From Chloroflexota bacterium (GTDB lineage: Bacteria > Chloroflexota > Anaerolineae > Anaerolineales > Villigracilaceae), in NCBI GenBank assembly GCA_013388855.1, contig JACAEM010000038.1:62001-126000 (forward strand): a stretch of DNA of 64,000 nucleotides, read 5' to 3'. The stretch's first letter is position 1, and every line of letters begins with the position of its first letter. The position numbers and the translations under genes are program-made. The notes beneath the pieces are model-generated. The model was not told the origin of the DNA and did not search any database. It saw only the letters and a list, made by a program, of their open reading frames with translations. Shown here in pieces: positions 16,353 through 26,131 of this stretch.

Positions 16353-17882
16353 TCAGCCTTTTCCAGTCCCGGGTTTGACCTGAATGGGTTGCTCGATTCC
16401 CGGTTCAAGCATCGGCGCGCCGCCATCAGCGTCCGGAGCGGAACTGTCGAGACCGAGCAGTCCGAGAATGAATCGCCAGATTTTTTGCCAGAGCGTCTCC
16501 TCCGTCGGAATCGGAAATTCCTCCCCGCCGCCATTCAGGGATGGATCCACCGGTTCCTCGACAAACCCCTCCATTACTTCCACCTCCAGGGTTTTTTCGA
16601 TGGTGCGAGGCTGGTTGAAATCGTCCACGTAATCGATGGTGATATCGAGGGTCACTATGCCGGACTGTTCGGGAATCAACAACGCATCAAGCGTGAAATA
16701 ACCGCCCGCGTCCAACGACCCGACCAGGCTGGTCCCGTTTTCGATTGTTCCTCCCTCTGACGTGATCCTGATATTTCCCAGCACCGAGAGGCGCTTTCCC
16801 AGGTTGACAACCTGGATCGGCAATGGACCGGGTTGACCGACGAAGAATGCGTCGGGGGGACGGTAAAAACTAACATCCACGCTCGGCAGGCTGTAGACCA
16901 GCAACGTGATGACCTGTTCATCATTGATCACTTCGTTCCTGTCATTCAAATACGAGAACGTTACCTTCATCGGATACGCGCCAGGATTGGTGGAAACATT
17001 GACGATAAGGTTTTGAGTCGCCTGTGTGGTATTGCCCGCCGCCAGGTCGCCCAACGACTGCACATTCGAGGCACCGACCGGCGCAAAGTTCGTGAACTCG
17101 CCGCTTCCTCCGGATACTCCGCCTGCCTGTGGCGTGCCGTTGTCGCTGCCGCCGCTCGAGCCGCCCCCCACGATCATTGTGACGCGCTGTGCGTTGGCAT
17201 TGCCGACATTTTTGACGGTCATCTTGAGTTCGAACTGCATCCCCGGTTGGAGCGGGTCGATGCTCGCCGAGTAATCCGTGATGACCAGCTGCGACGTTTT
17301 CACGCCCGTGGGCGTGGCGGTCGGGCCAGAAACCCCGCTACCGGAAGAAGTTCCATCGACCTTGATGGATAACGTAAATTTATCGGAATAGGTTGCCCCG
17401 GCGTCATCGTAATATGTGACCGTCAGGTCAACAACAAGGACGCCAGCCGATAAATCGCCGCTGACCAGAAACCCCTGGCTGACACTTACCTCGTTATCCG
17501 CCCCGACTGTGCCCAACACAGCAACCCCGCCATTCTTGGTCGGCACGAGGTTGGCGGAAGAGAATACAGCCTGCGCGCTATACGCGGCAGCCGTGCCCGC
17601 GTTCTCGAGCACGATATTCAACTTAACGCTACCACCATTTTTGAAATTTCCGGATGGTTTCGACGTCCGTACCACAAACTGCGGTCGGACGAACGGCAAA
17701 GTGGCGGTGGGAGGGCGCGGCGTGTTCGATGGCACAGGCGTATCGGATGGAACACTGGTATTGGTCGCCGTAGGGGTATCCGTCGCCTGTCCTTGCAACG
17801 AATACACCGAAATCGGCGCCAGGCCGAATAAAAAGGCAATCAACAAGCCCATGGCAGTTAAACTTTTGCGTATGGATAACAT
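16353..17882 (-). CDS. Secreted CARDB/COG1361-like protein of the ABC operon
   Basis: 509 residues: a signal peptide (about 1-30), a Thr/Pro/Ser-rich linker (35-62, 'TDTPTATNTSVPSDTPVPSN'), then repeated immunoglobulin-like units ('GSVKLNIVLENAGTAAAYSAQAVFSS', 'GMQFELKMTVKNVGNANAQRVTM', 'PLPIQVVNLGKRLSVLGNIRI') as in CARDB/NEW3 and COG1361 S-layer-type proteins. A hydrophobic stretch near 465-480 ('LWQKIWRFILGLLGL') may anchor it. Start 17882 abuts the ATPase stop and has AGGAGAG upstream. It takes the place where a MacA-like adaptor would be expected. Confidence 0.8.
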   Translation of the reverse strand: MLSIRKSLTAMGLLIAFLFGLAPISVYSLQGQATDTPTATNTSVPSDTPVPSNTPRPPTATLPFVRPQFVVRTSKPSGNFKNGGSVKLNIVLENAGTAAAYSAQAVFSSANLVPTKNGGVAVLGTVGADNEVSVSQGFLVSGDLSAGVLVVDLTVTYYDDAGATYSDKFTLSIKVDGTSSGSGVSGPTATPTGVKTSQLVITDYSASIDPLQPGMQFELKMTVKNVGNANAQRVTMIVGGGSSGGSDNGTPQAGGVSGGSGEFTNFAPVGASNVQSLGDLAAGNTTQATQNLIVNVSTNPGAYPMKVTFSYLNDRNEVINDEQVITLLVYSLPSVDVSFYRPPDAFFVGQPGPLPIQVVNLGKRLSVLGNIRITSEGGTIENGTSLVGSLDAGGYFTLDALLIPEQSGIVTLDITIDYVDDFNQPRTIEKTLEVEVMEGFVEEPVDPSLNGGGEEFPIPTEETLWQKIWRFILGLLGLDSSAPDADGGAPMLEPGIEQPIQVKPGTGKG

Positions 17883-18611
17883 CTACTCTCCTTGAATATC
17901 CCGCGCGGTTTCCAGTGCCGCGGATTGATATTCCGCCTCACTGACCACGCGCCCATCGAGAAGGTATATCTTATGCGTGGCAAACCGGATCATGCGCGGG
18001 TCATGGGTGACAACGAGCACAGTTCGCCCGGAACGATGCAGGTCAGATAGCAGCTGCATGATTGCCGCGCCGCTCGAAGTATCGAGGTTGCCGGTCGGCT
18101 CGTCCGCCAGGATCAGACTGGGATTGTTGACCAAGGCGCGGGCAATGGCGACGCGCTGTTGTTGTCCGCCGGAAAGTTCGGTGGGTCTATGGTCGGCGCG
18201 GTTCCCCAACCCGACCTGCTCCAGGAGACCGCCTGCCTGTTTCCCACGCTGGGTGGCGTTCATCCCCGCAAACTGCATGGGAAACGAGACGTTCTCCAAC
18301 GCGGTCATGCTGGGGATTAGGTTGAAGGATTGGAAAACGAATCCCATGGTCCGGCGTCGGAAGAGCGCCAGCGCGTTTTCATCCATCTGGTCCAGCCGTT
18401 GCCCATCCACCAAAATCTCTCCGGAGGTGGCACGGTCCAATCCACCGAGCAGGTATAGCAGGGTACTTTTCCCGGAGCCGGAGGGTCCCATCACTACGGT
18501 GAAGGTGTGGGCTTCGATGTCGAGGTCCACACCGTCGAGGGCCCGCACCACCTGTCCGCCCATTTGGTAGTGTTTGGTCAGCCCTTTAATGCGGATAAAC
18601 GGAGCGTCCAT
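17883..18611 (-). CDS. ABC transporter ATP-binding protein (MacB/LolD type)
   Basis: 242 residues with Walker A 'GPSGSGKSTLLYLLGGLD', Q-loop 'FVFQSFNLIPSM', signature 'LSGGQQQRVAIARAL', Walker B 'LILADEPTGNLD' and switch 'VVTHD'. The pattern places it in the LolD/MacB-type branch that pairs with FtsX-like permeases. It sits between the Yip1 gene (6 bp upstream) and the CARDB gene (no gap). Confidence 0.95.
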   Translation of the reverse strand: MDAPFIRIKGLTKHYQMGGQVVRALDGVDLDIEAHTFTVVMGPSGSGKSTLLYLLGGLDRATSGEILVDGQRLDQMDENALALFRRRTMGFVFQSFNLIPSMTALENVSFPMQFAGMNATQRGKQAGGLLEQVGLGNRADHRPTELSGGQQQRVAIARALVNNPSLILADEPTGNLDTSSGAAIMQLLSDLHRSGRTVLVVTHDPRMIRFATHKIYLLDGRVVSEAEYQSAALETARDIQGE

Positions 18612-18617
18612 GATCGA

Positions 18618-19379
18618 TTAGAAGAACGGTCTTTGAATGGATGAGCCGCCCGTTCCCGAACCAATCAAACCCAAGCCAGCCTGTGCCGACATAACAATTC
18701 CCACAACGATGAAAACAATGATGAACGCCTTGCTGCGGGGTAGACCGTCCAGAATGGAAAGACCGATCACAAACAGAACAAAATTCCAGAGGAGGAAGAT
18801 ATCCATCCGACTCAACAATTGTGCTGCCAACCCCGCGCTGGACGCAAAACCGGATAGCCCCGGGCTGGCAATCACATGACCGGATGCAAGCATGAAGATC
18901 ACCCGCAGGAGGTCTCTCAAAGCAAACGGGAGGCTCCCCCATGCGGCGAGATTGAGCGCGCTTTGCATCGAACCGCGCCCGCCGAACAGGGTTGAGCCAA
19001 GGTGAAGCATTCCCGCCAGCACCAGCCAGCCAAGCCACAAGCCGGTCAAGGAGCCGACCATTGGGATCACGTACATGAAAACCGGTCCCTGTGTGGCCTG
19101 CTGCGCTTGCATATAATCATCCTGCATTTCAGGCAACCAGTACTGCCAGTCGGGTGGCAGGGTGACCTCGCCCATCATTGCCGCGCGTGTTTTGAAATAA
19201 CCGGCGACAAGCACCGCCAGAATCGCCATGATGCTTAGAATGATCATTGGCGTGGACCAGGTGGCGCGCGTTTCGGACGACATTTCAGCAAATGCCTGCT
19301 GCGGTCGCAGTAAAACCGAAAGCGACCGGGCTAAATCAAAACGACGGGTGGGTTGTCTTTGAAGTGTAGTATCTGTCAT
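18618..19379 (-). CDS. Yip1-family membrane protein
   Basis: 253 residues with about five membrane segments. 'SLSVLLRPQQAFAEMSSETRATWSTPMIILSIMAILAVLVAG' is the typical Yip1 N-terminal region, and helices near 120-145, 155-180, 195-215 and 220-240 follow. As first gene of the ABC operon it may be a membrane partner of the exporter. Function unproven. Confidence 0.75.
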   Translation of the reverse strand: MTDTTLQRQPTRRFDLARSLSVLLRPQQAFAEMSSETRATWSTPMIILSIMAILAVLVAGYFKTRAAMMGEVTLPPDWQYWLPEMQDDYMQAQQATQGPVFMYVIPMVGSLTGLWLGWLVLAGMLHLGSTLFGGRGSMQSALNLAAWGSLPFALRDLLRVIFMLASGHVIASPGLSGFASSAGLAAQLLSRMDIFLLWNFVLFVIGLSILDGLPRSKAFIIVFIVVGIVMSAQAGLGLIGSGTGGSSIQRPFF

Positions 19380-19434
19380 AGGATTGGGTGAAGAGATTCT
19401 AACACGCCTTAAGGTACCAAAATTAAACGTAAAA

Positions 19435-19458
19435 ACGGCTGGATTTGTTCCCAGCCGT
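19435..19458 (-). terminator. Terminator of the PIG-L gene
   Basis: ACGGCTGG (19435-19442) pairs with CCAGCCGT (19451-19458); on the minus strand the hairpin is followed by TTTTT. Confidence 0.75.
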
Positions 19459-19480
19459 CAAAAAATGAGTTTTTCAAAAA

Positions 19481-20323
19481 TCAGACCCCGTCGAACAAGT
19501 CGCGCTTTCTCCCAAACTGTCCATTGACCGGTGGGTAGGCTTGCATGTACTCCTCCTTTTCACCGAATACTTTGGTGATGAATCCCATCAACCCACGCCG
19601 CATTTGGATACCTCCCTGGGAGGCATGCTGTTCCCCTGCTTTGCGCTTGATCTCCGCCACCGGTCGAATGTCCACAGTCACATGGACAGGGAAATCCACG
19701 ACCAGTTCGGTCAGGTCGATATCGCCGTTGCGTCCCCATTTGCGCGGGTCCTTGCCGAAGATCGGCATTAGGCGCGTCATCACCTTGAGGAACCAGCGCG
19801 GGAAAACGTGATAGTAGAGGGCACGCGGCTTGAACGGCGACCCAGCCTCGGGGTGGAAGGAGGCGTCGTCCGCTTTTTCGAAGGCGAGCGTCGTTGCCCG
19901 CTGGATGTGGATGTGGTCTGGATGCTTGTATCCGCCGATGGGGTCGAAAGTCAGGACGATGTCTGGTTTGAGTTCGCGGATGTATTTGACAACGCGTCCC
20001 GCCACTTCGTCAATGGGGTGATTGATTTGCGCATCGGGGTGTTTATTGGCGTCCATGCCGGGCATGCCCGAGTCACGATAACCGAGGAAAAAGACTTCTT
20101 TCAAGCCAAGAACCTTCGCCGCCCGCATCAATTCAACAGTGCGCAATTCGGCAGTATCTTTGTAGCCTCTAAGGTGTTCCTCATCCGCCGAACCGGCTTC
20201 GCCGCGCGTAGCGCAGACATAGTAAACATCGTACCCATTTTGCGCGTACAGGGCGAGCGTGCCGCCCAAACCAAAAGACTCGTCATCGGGATGTGCAAGT
20301 ACCGCCAGGATTGTTTTGCTCAT
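19481..20323 (-). CDS. PIG-L/LmbE-family deacetylase
   Basis: 280 residues. The zinc motif 'AHPDDESFGLGGTL' at residues about 11-24 and 'GGYKHPDHIHIQRATTLAF' with the second His pair define the PIG-L family of N-acetylglucosaminyl deacetylases, which includes MshB and BshB of thiol cofactor synthesis. 'CATRGEAGSADEEHLRGY' is the family's usual RGE motif. A ribosome binding site (GAGGAAAC) precedes ATG 20323. Mycothiol, bacillithiol or glycan substrates are all possible. Confidence 0.9.
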   Translation of the reverse strand: MSKTILAVLAHPDDESFGLGGTLALYAQNGYDVYYVCATRGEAGSADEEHLRGYKDTAELRTVELMRAAKVLGLKEVFFLGYRDSGMPGMDANKHPDAQINHPIDEVAGRVVKYIRELKPDIVLTFDPIGGYKHPDHIHIQRATTLAFEKADDASFHPEAGSPFKPRALYYHVFPRWFLKVMTRLMPIFGKDPRKWGRNGDIDLTELVVDFPVHVTVDIRPVAEIKRKAGEQHASQGGIQMRRGLMGFITKVFGEKEEYMQAYPPVNGQFGRKRDLFDGV

Positions 20324-20405
20324 GTTTCCTCTTATAATCGAATTGATCAGAGTATGACCGGTATTATGACAACACAGTATAGACAGAATTTACAAAGGAG
20401 TTTGA

Positions 20406-21548
20406 ATGAAATTTGAAACATTAGCCATCCATGCCGGGCAGGAGCCAGACCCCAACAACGGCGCAGTGATGACACCCGTGTACCTCACCTCCACCTACAA
20501 GCAGGATGGCGTCGGCAAACCGCGCCAGGGATACGAATACTCGCGCACCATGAATCCCACGCGCAAAGCCCTGCAGGATTGCCTCGCTGCGCTCGAAGGC
20601 GGGAACTTCGGTCTCGCATTTGCATCGGGACTCGCCGCGACGGACACCATCCTTCGATTGCTAAATGCGGGCGATCATGTCCTCGCCGGGAATGACGTCT
20701 ACGGCGGTACCTTCCGCCTGTTCGACAAGGTGCTGCGCCGCTTCTCTCTCGACTTCACGTTTGCCGACACGACCGATCCGGAATCGGTGGCTGAGGCTTT
20801 GACTCCATCAACGCGCCTCGTCTGGCTGGAGACTCCGACCAACCCTTTCCTCCGCATTACAGACATCCGCGCCGTGGCGGAAGTCGTTCACGCCCATAAA
20901 AACAACCCATTGCTGGTGGTGGACAATACCTTCGCAACCCCATACCTGCAACGTCCGCTCGAACTGGGTGCAGACATCGTCGTCCACTCAATGACCAAAT
21001 ACCTCGGGGGCCACTCCGACGTGGTCGGCGGCGCAGTCATCGTCCAAGACAAGGACCTTGCCGACAGGCTCTACTTTCTGCAAAACGCAGTTGGTGCGGT
21101 AATCGGACCGATGGATTCCTTCCTTGTGTTGCGCGGAATCAAGACCCTCCCCCTCCGCATGGACCGGCACTTCGAGAACGCGTCTGCCATCGTGGAGTTT
21201 TTATCGAATCATCCCAAAATAGAGAGGCTGATTTACCCATTCCATGAGAGTCATCCACAGTATAAGATCGCCAGACAACAAATGAAGAACGGCGGCGGGA
21301 TGATTTCTTTCATCATGAAAGGCGGGCGGGATGCGGCAATCAAAGTGGTGGAAAATACGGAGATTTTCACTCTTGCCGAATCGCTAGGCGGTGTGGAATC
21401 GTTGATCGAAGTCCCAGCTGCGATGACCCATCTCTCGGTCGCCGGCTCGCAGTTGGAAGTAGATCCGGGGCTGGTCCGCTTATCCGTTGGCGTTGAACAC
21501 AAGGAGGATTTGATCGAGGATCTGAAGCAGGCGCTGGAAAAGGCTTGA
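20406..21548 (+). CDS. Cystathionine gamma-synthase/lyase-family PLP enzyme
   Basis: 380 residues, divergent from the PIG-L gene with AAAGGAG before ATG 20406. Family marks: '[24 protein letters not shown]', '[15 protein letters not shown]', '[37 protein letters not shown]' (PLP Lys in [11 protein letters not shown]) and '[17 protein letters not shown]'. The near-complete Cys/Met-metabolism PLP motif set fits MetB, MetC or CGL; the reaction direction cannot be told. An MTA/SAH nucleosidase at 46856-47530 is distant. Confidence 0.9.
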   Translation: MKFETLAIHAGQEPDPNNGAVMTPVYLTSTYKQDGVGKPRQGYEYSRTMNPTRKALQDCLAALEGGNFGLAFASGLAATDTILRLLNAGDHVLAGNDVYGGTFRLFDKVLRRFSLDFTFADTTDPESVAEALTPSTRLVWLETPTNPFLRITDIRAVAEVVHAHKNNPLLVVDNTFATPYLQRPLELGADIVVHSMTKYLGGHSDVVGGAVIVQDKDLADRLYFLQNAVGAVIGPMDSFLVLRGIKTLPLRMDRHFENASAIVEFLSNHPKIERLIYPFHESHPQYKIARQQMKNGGGMISFIMKGGRDAAIKVVENTEIFTLAESLGGVESLIEVPAAMTHLSVAGSQLEVDPGLVRLSVGVEHKEDLIEDLKQALEKA

Positions 21549-21557
21549 TGACTGCAA

Positions 21558-21584
21558 AATAGACCGGGCATTACCCGGTCTATT
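21558..21584. terminator. Bidirectional terminator
   Basis: AATAGACCGGG (21558-21568) pairs perfectly with CCCGGTCTATT (21574-21584) between two convergent genes. Confidence 0.8.
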
Positions 21585-21586
21585 CG

Positions 21587-22822
21587 CTATTTCGCATGGA
21601 TGGCAACCAGCGTGACATCGTCATCCTGTTTGGAACCATTCTGATAATTGATCAACCTGCTCAGGAGTTCGTCACAACTTGCCTGCGCTGAAAACGACTT
21701 CAATCCGGCGACGGTCGTTTTGATGCGTTCCAAACCAAACGGTTCGCCTTTCGGGTTGCGGCAATCGGTCATTCCATCGGTGAACATGACCAGGAGGGAA
21801 TCCTTCGGCAGGGTCAAACTATATTCATCCAGAGCAATATCCTCCCACAACCCCAACGCCATGCCGGGTTTATGCGGCAGGCGATGGACCTCTCCATTTG
21901 CAGTCAACAGCAGCGGTGGTTCGTGTCCCGCGCGGGCATAGGAAAACTCGCCAGTCGTGGTATCCAGAACCCCATACAAAGCCGTCACAAATTGGGTGGA
22001 TTTTTCAAGACGGGTGATGTGAGTATTCGCCATTCGCAAGACGTCGCCGGGTCTCATGGAGCTATCGGCTTCAGCAATAATGAGGGCGTGCGCTCTCGCC
22101 ATAAAGATTGCAGACGGCACACCCTTATCTGCCACATCACCGATCAACACACCAAGTTTGTCATCCCCCAATTCGAAGACGTCATAAAAGTCGCCGCCCA
22201 CCTGCCGCGCCGGGAGGATACGCCCGCCAAAATCGAAGGCTTCATTGACGGGAAGGACATCCGGCAGGATCGACATTTGAATATCGGCGGCAACTTTCAA
22301 CTCCCGCTCCATACGTTCCTTCTCGATCAATTGCTCTTGGGCGGCTTTCAATTCATCGTAAGCTTGCTGCAATTGCCGGTTCTTTTCAGTCAATCCACGG
22401 AAGGTCTGCACATTCGTGTTGACCAGCCGCTGGCTGAGTACACCCACCATGGATTTTGCCAGTTCAGGGTGACGTTGCAAAAGGTCTTTAAATTGAGTGC
22501 GGCTCATGCTCAGAAGAACAACATCGCCGCGCGCCCGTGCGCCTGCGGTGCGCAATCCGCCCGGCTGGATGAGACTCATTTCACCGATATATTCCCCTTC
22601 ATGCAAAGTGTTCAGCACCAGCACGTCGCCAGTCTCGGGTCCCATCACGATTTCCAACTCGCCCGACACGACAATATACAAATGCTCGCCGACATCCCCC
22701 TCGCGGAATAGGATTTCTTCTGATTTTAGGTTGACGACTTCCAGTTCGGACATCAAACGGTCCAATTCATCCATGGGAAGATCGGTAAAAAACGGGATCT
22801 GGGCAAGCAGGTTCACAGACAT
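21587..22822 (-). CDS. cNMP-binding/SpoIIE-type PP2C phosphatase
   Basis: 411 residues: a cyclic nucleotide-binding fold (about 10-125; 'LFREGDVGEHLYIVVSGELEIV', 'GEYIGEMSLIQPGG'), a coiled coil (about 145-190; 'QLQQAYDELKAAQEQLIEKERMERELKVAADIQ') and a SpoIIE/RsbU phosphatase domain (about 195-410; 'PARQVGGDFYDVFELGDDKLGVLIGDVADKGVPSAIFMA', 'ARAGHEPPLLL', 'VMFTDGMTD', 'KQDDDVTLVAI'). The metal-binding aspartates are present. Such proteins dephosphorylate STAS antagonists; candidates in the window are at 6118-6522 and 24096-24458. Confidence 0.92.
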   Translation of the reverse strand: MSVNLLAQIPFFTDLPMDELDRLMSELEVVNLKSEEILFREGDVGEHLYIVVSGELEIVMGPETGDVLVLNTLHEGEYIGEMSLIQPGGLRTAGARARGDVVLLSMSRTQFKDLLQRHPELAKSMVGVLSQRLVNTNVQTFRGLTEKNRQLQQAYDELKAAQEQLIEKERMERELKVAADIQMSILPDVLPVNEAFDFGGRILPARQVGGDFYDVFELGDDKLGVLIGDVADKGVPSAIFMARAHALIIAEADSSMRPGDVLRMANTHITRLEKSTQFVTALYGVLDTTTGEFSYARAGHEPPLLLTANGEVHRLPHKPGMALGLWEDIALDEYSLTLPKDSLLVMFTDGMTDCRNPKGEPFGLERIKTTVAGLKSFSAQASCDELLSRLINYQNGSKQDDDVTLVAIHAK

Positions 22823-22899
22823 ATTCGGATTCTTTTCAATAAATGGGTCTCGTTCCTATTGTACACGAACAGATAGCTTTCGCTACCATTTTCGAGAAA

Positions 22900-23535
22900 C
22901 TAAAACTCAACGGTTTCCTTCCCGGCCAGCTTGTTCTGAATCCGTTCGACGACCGTGTCGAGGTGCCTCTGCTGATGGACATAATCCAGATCGTCCGTTC
23001 GGATCGTGAGGACAGGACACAGGTCAAACGCGCCCAGCCAGTCGTCGTAGAAAGAATCGAGCAGGGAGAGATATTCGGGCGTGATACCGGTCTCCATATT
23101 CCGGGCGCGGCGGCGGATGCGATCCATCAATACATTCACCGGCGCCTTGAGGTAGATTAACAGATTCGGGCGCGGTATGCTGTTCACGACCAGATCAAAC
23201 AGGCGGCGATACGCGAGGTAATCGCGCTCGGAAACGTCCCCCATGTGATGCAGGGCGCGGGCAAAGATATAACAATCCTCATAAATGCTCCTGTCCAGGA
23301 TCGCCGACCGGGCATCGCGCGCCGCCGTCAGGTATTGCTCGGCACGGTGTCCCAGAAAAAAGATCTGCAAATGGAATGCCCAGGCGCGCATATCGGCGTA
23401 AAAATCCGCCAAATAGGGATTATCCGCCACCGATTCGTAACCGGTCCACCAGCCGAGCCGCGAACCGATTCGCTCCGTCAGCGAGGTCTTCCCCACCCCG
23501 ATATTCCCGGCAACGACGACGAGATGTTTGGTCAT
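22900..23535 (-). CDS. Deoxynucleoside kinase
   Basis: 211 residues from ATG 23535, matching the family's short N-terminus. P-loop 'VVVAGNIGVGKTSLTERI', 'ILDRSIYEDCYIFARALH' (the DRS-type motif), and the lid region 'DRIRRRARNMETGITPEYL' identify the dCK/dGK-type kinases that phosphorylate deoxynucleosides with ATP. Upstream in-frame codons to 23583 have no counterpart. Substrate preference is not visible. Confidence 0.88.
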   Translation of the reverse strand: MTKHLVVVAGNIGVGKTSLTERIGSRLGWWTGYESVADNPYLADFYADMRAWAFHLQIFFLGHRAEQYLTAARDARSAILDRSIYEDCYIFARALHHMGDVSERDYLAYRRLFDLVVNSIPRPNLLIYLKAPVNVLMDRIRRRARNMETGITPEYLSLLDSFYDDWLGAFDLCPVLTIRTDDLDYVHQQRHLDTVVERIQNKLAGKETVEF

Positions 23536-23613
23536 AAATGCCTCACAACGTTGAGATTGTAGCAGTATAGGCGCACCAAACAAATTTGTCGAGACTTCAT
23601 CAAGACTGTTGTG

Positions 23614-23633
23614 TATAATTCGGCTTCAAGGAG
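23614..23633 (+). promoter_or_regulatory. -10 box and ribosome binding site of the 23639 gene
   Basis: TATAAT at 23614-23619, then CAAGGAG at 23627-23633, ending 5 nt before ATG 23639. The leader is about 13 nt. Confidence 0.55.
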
Positions 23634-23638
23634 AATTA

Positions 23639-24082
23639 ATGGACTCGAAACTCAAAATACGGGACGCTTCCGGCTGGACCATGATGGTTTTCGGCCTCAT
23701 GGCGTTCATCATCGGACTGATAGGGCTGATCCGACCCGAATTGCTTCTATCACTCCTCGGCTTTTCCATTTTGGATCGCGTCTCACGCGCCGCCGGAGAC
23801 TACACGATTGTCTTCGCGACCGCATCTTCGATGGCGTCGTTCAATATCGGCGTGTATTACATCCTCGCTGCGTTGAACGACATGAAAAAGTTCTACCTCT
23901 GGACCGTACCATTCCGCCTGGTAACCTTCACCGTGTTCACAATCATCGCTGTGTTGGGAATCGCCCCCATGCGTTTCATCGCCGTGGGACTTTGGGAGGG
24001 AATTGGAGCGGCCGCCACCGGGATCGCTCTTTATTTCAATGGCAGACTGACATCCCGGGGCCCTCTCATCAACGAAGAGTAG
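23639..24082 (+). CDS. Small four-helix membrane protein
   Basis: 147 residues, start set by CAAGGAG. Four hydrophobic segments (about 13-35, 55-80, 85-108, 112-132) make almost the whole protein. 'MMVFGLMAFIIGLIGLIRPELLLSLLGFS' opens it. No named family is recognised. The STAS-like gene begins 13 bp after its stop, so the two are likely co-transcribed. Confidence 0.7.
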   Translation: MDSKLKIRDASGWTMMVFGLMAFIIGLIGLIRPELLLSLLGFSILDRVSRAAGDYTIVFATASSMASFNIGVYYILAALNDMKKFYLWTVPFRLVTFTVFTIIAVLGIAPMRFIAVGLWEGIGAAATGIALYFNGRLTSRGPLINEE

Positions 24083-24095
24083 CAGGAAGCACAAT

Positions 24096-24458
24096 ATGAA
24101 ATCAACGTGGATTGAATACAAAGGCAAAAAAATCTTTTATCAGGACTTTTCCAAAAACTTTTACAACTCTGCCGCAGTGAAAGCCGAACTGGAGGAGGTG
24201 CAGGAGATCGTCAAAGCCCAGCCGCTTGACTCAGTACTGGTCCTCACCGACATGCGTGATACCAACATTGGAAGCGATCTTCTTCCCATAATGAACGAGG
24301 CGTCCGCTGCCACGAAAGCATACGTCCACAAAACAGCCGTCCTGGGTGTAACGGGCATAAAGCGCAAACTGGCAGACTTGCTTACAGCATTGACCGGTCA
24401 ACAGTTAAAATATTTCGACGACATCGAAGCCGCCAAACGATGGCTGGCGGAAGAATAA
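24096..24458 (+). CDS. STAS/SpoIIAA-like domain protein
   Basis: 120 residues of a STAS-like fold: 'YNSAAVKAELEEVQEIVKAQPLDSVLVLTDMRDTNIGSDLLPIMNEASAATKAYVHKTAVLGVTGIKRKLADLLTAL'. The phosphorylatable Ser motif of true antagonists is not obvious, so it is more likely a SpoIIAA-like lipid-binding or regulatory variant. AGGAAG precedes ATG 24096. Confidence 0.65.
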   Translation: MKSTWIEYKGKKIFYQDFSKNFYNSAAVKAELEEVQEIVKAQPLDSVLVLTDMRDTNIGSDLLPIMNEASAATKAYVHKTAVLGVTGIKRKLADLLTALTGQQLKYFDDIEAAKRWLAEE

Positions 24459-24470
24459 ACCCCGAATGCC

Positions 24471-24519
24471 AGAACTCCGAGTTTACCTTTCCCCCTGGGG
24501 ATGAAAAACCCGGAGTTCT
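24471..24519. terminator. Hairpin before the phosphohexomutase promoter
   Basis: AGAACTCCG (24471-24479) pairs with CGGAGTTCT (24511-24519), with four further inner pairs. TATAAT at 24524-24529 follows and probably drives the next gene. Confidence 0.55.
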
Positions 24520-24561
24520 ACTTTATAATGCCGATGTCATTATTTCACGGAGGAGAACCTC

Positions 24562-25986
24562 ATGGCATACAAAATCAAGTTCGGCACAGATGGCTGGCGG
24601 GGAGTGATCGCAGAAGACTACACCTTCGATAACGTCCGCCGCGCGGCGCAAGGATTTTCTTCCTACTTGCTCGAAAAGGGATTTGCCGGAAGATGGGTCG
24701 TTGTTGGACACGACAAGCGTTTCCATTCGGAGAATTTCGCCGCAACCACTGCCGAGGTGTTGGTCGGCAACGGGTTAAATGTCTACCTGACCGAGGGTGC
24801 AACACCGACCCCGGTCATCGCCTTCGCCGTGGTGGAGAAAAAAGCATGCGGCGCGGTCAACATCACTGCCTCGCACAACCCGCCCACGGATAACGGATTC
24901 AAAGTCCGGGACCCGAATGGCGGCGCGATCGACCCGGAGGGATTGCTCCGCATCGAAGCGCTGATTCCGGACTCGGTCGAGTCGGTGAAGCGGGTCGCCC
25001 TCGACGAAGCCGTGCGCGGCAAAAAGGTCGTCTACTTCGATGCATCTGAAGGGTATATCGAGAATCTCAAGAAACTGGTTGACCTGCAAAAGATCAGGGA
25101 TGCCGGCTTTACCGTTCTTGTGGATGCGATGTGGGGCAACGGTGCCGGCTGGTTCACCAAGCTGCTTGGCGGCGGCAAGACAAAGATCATCGAAATCCAC
25201 AATGAGCGCAATCCCTCCTTCCCGGAGATGAAACGACCAGAACCCATCCGGCCGAACATTGACGTTGGGCTCAAAGCAACCGTCGCGAACCACGCCGACG
25301 TCCTGCTCATCACCGACGGAGACGCTGACCGCTGCGGCATTGGCGACGAGAATGGTGAGTTTATCAACCAGTTGCGCGTTTACGCTCTGCTGGCGCTCTA
25401 TCTGCTCGAAGTGCGCGGCGAACGCGGCGACATCGTCAAGACCCTCTCGACCACCGGCATGTTGAACAAACTTGGCGAAATTTACGGCGTGCCTGTCCAT
25501 GAAACCGGCGTGGGCTTCAAATATGTCGCGCCGAAGATGATAGAGACAAACGCCATGATTGGCGGCGAAGAGAGCGGCGGTTACGCCTTCCGCAACAACG
25601 TGCCAGAGCGCGACGGCATTCTCGCCGGGTTGTACTTCCTCGATTTCATGGTGCGCACCGGCAAGAAGCCGACTGAATTGCTCAAGATGTTGTTCGATAA
25701 GCTCGGCGGCGAATATTTCTATGACCGAGTCGACTCCCCCTTCAGCGGCGAACGCAAAGCCCGTGAAGAGTTGATTCTCAAAAACAACCCCCAGACCCTC
25801 GGCGGCTTGAAAGTCACCGGATTGGTCACTGTGGATGGTTTTCAGTTCAAACTCGAAGACGGCGGCTGGATGCTCATCCGTTTCAGCGGCACGGAGCCGA
25901 TCATGCGTATCTATTGCGAGACCATGCACAAGGAAAAGGTCAAGGCAATTCTGGATGATGGTCTCAAGGTGGCAGGGATCCAATAA
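24562..25986 (+). CDS. Alpha-D-phosphohexomutase (phosphoglucomutase/phosphomannomutase)
   Basis: 474 residues. The active-site serine loop is '[15 protein letters not shown]', the metal loop '[18 protein letters not shown]', the sugar-specificity loop '[14 protein letters not shown]' (GEESG, typical of glucose/mannose enzymes) and the phosphate-binding C-terminal domain '[17 protein letters not shown]'. GGAGGAGAAC precedes ATG 24562. All four family domains are present at normal length. The enzyme interconverts hexose 1- and 6-phosphates for glycan or central metabolism. Confidence 0.93.
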   Translation: MAYKIKFGTDGWRGVIAEDYTFDNVRRAAQGFSSYLLEKGFAGRWVVVGHDKRFHSENFAATTAEVLVGNGLNVYLTEGATPTPVIAFAVVEKKACGAVNITASHNPPTDNGFKVRDPNGGAIDPEGLLRIEALIPDSVESVKRVALDEAVRGKKVVYFDASEGYIENLKKLVDLQKIRDAGFTVLVDAMWGNGAGWFTKLLGGGKTKIIEIHNERNPSFPEMKRPEPIRPNIDVGLKATVANHADVLLITDGDADRCGIGDENGEFINQLRVYALLALYLLEVRGERGDIVKTLSTTGMLNKLGEIYGVPVHETGVGFKYVAPKMIETNAMIGGEESGGYAFRNNVPERDGILAGLYFLDFMVRTGKKPTELLKMLFDKLGGEYFYDRVDSPFSGERKAREELILKNNPQTLGGLKVTGLVTVDGFQFKLEDGGWMLIRFSGTEPIMRIYCETMHKEKVKAILDDGLKVAGIQ

Positions 25987-26017
25987 CCTGCCCGAACACT
26001 GATGAAGCCATACACCG

Positions 26018-26044
26018 AGTCCCGCAAATCATGCGGGACTTTTT
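26018..26044 (+). terminator. Rho-independent terminator
   Basis: AGTCCCGCA (26018-26026) pairs with TGCGGGACT (26032-26040), followed by TTTT. Confidence 0.9.
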
Positions 26045-26104
26045 CGTGATTTCCTACCCTGTTATCCATGAAGATGGTCATCTGGTTTTTGCTCATTCTT
26101 CTGT

Positions 26105-26110
26105 TATAAT
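26105..26110 (+). promoter_or_regulatory. -10 box of tatD
   Basis: TATAAT lies 21 nt before ATG 26132. No ribosome binding site is seen in the short leader. Confidence 0.55.
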
Positions 26111-26131
26111 TTTCACAATCTTTGTCCGATT

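Noticed and set aside
24775-25983. 402-codon minus-strand frame over the phosphohexomutase
   Set aside because: It shadows a gene with all catalytic motifs intact; no homology was recognised.
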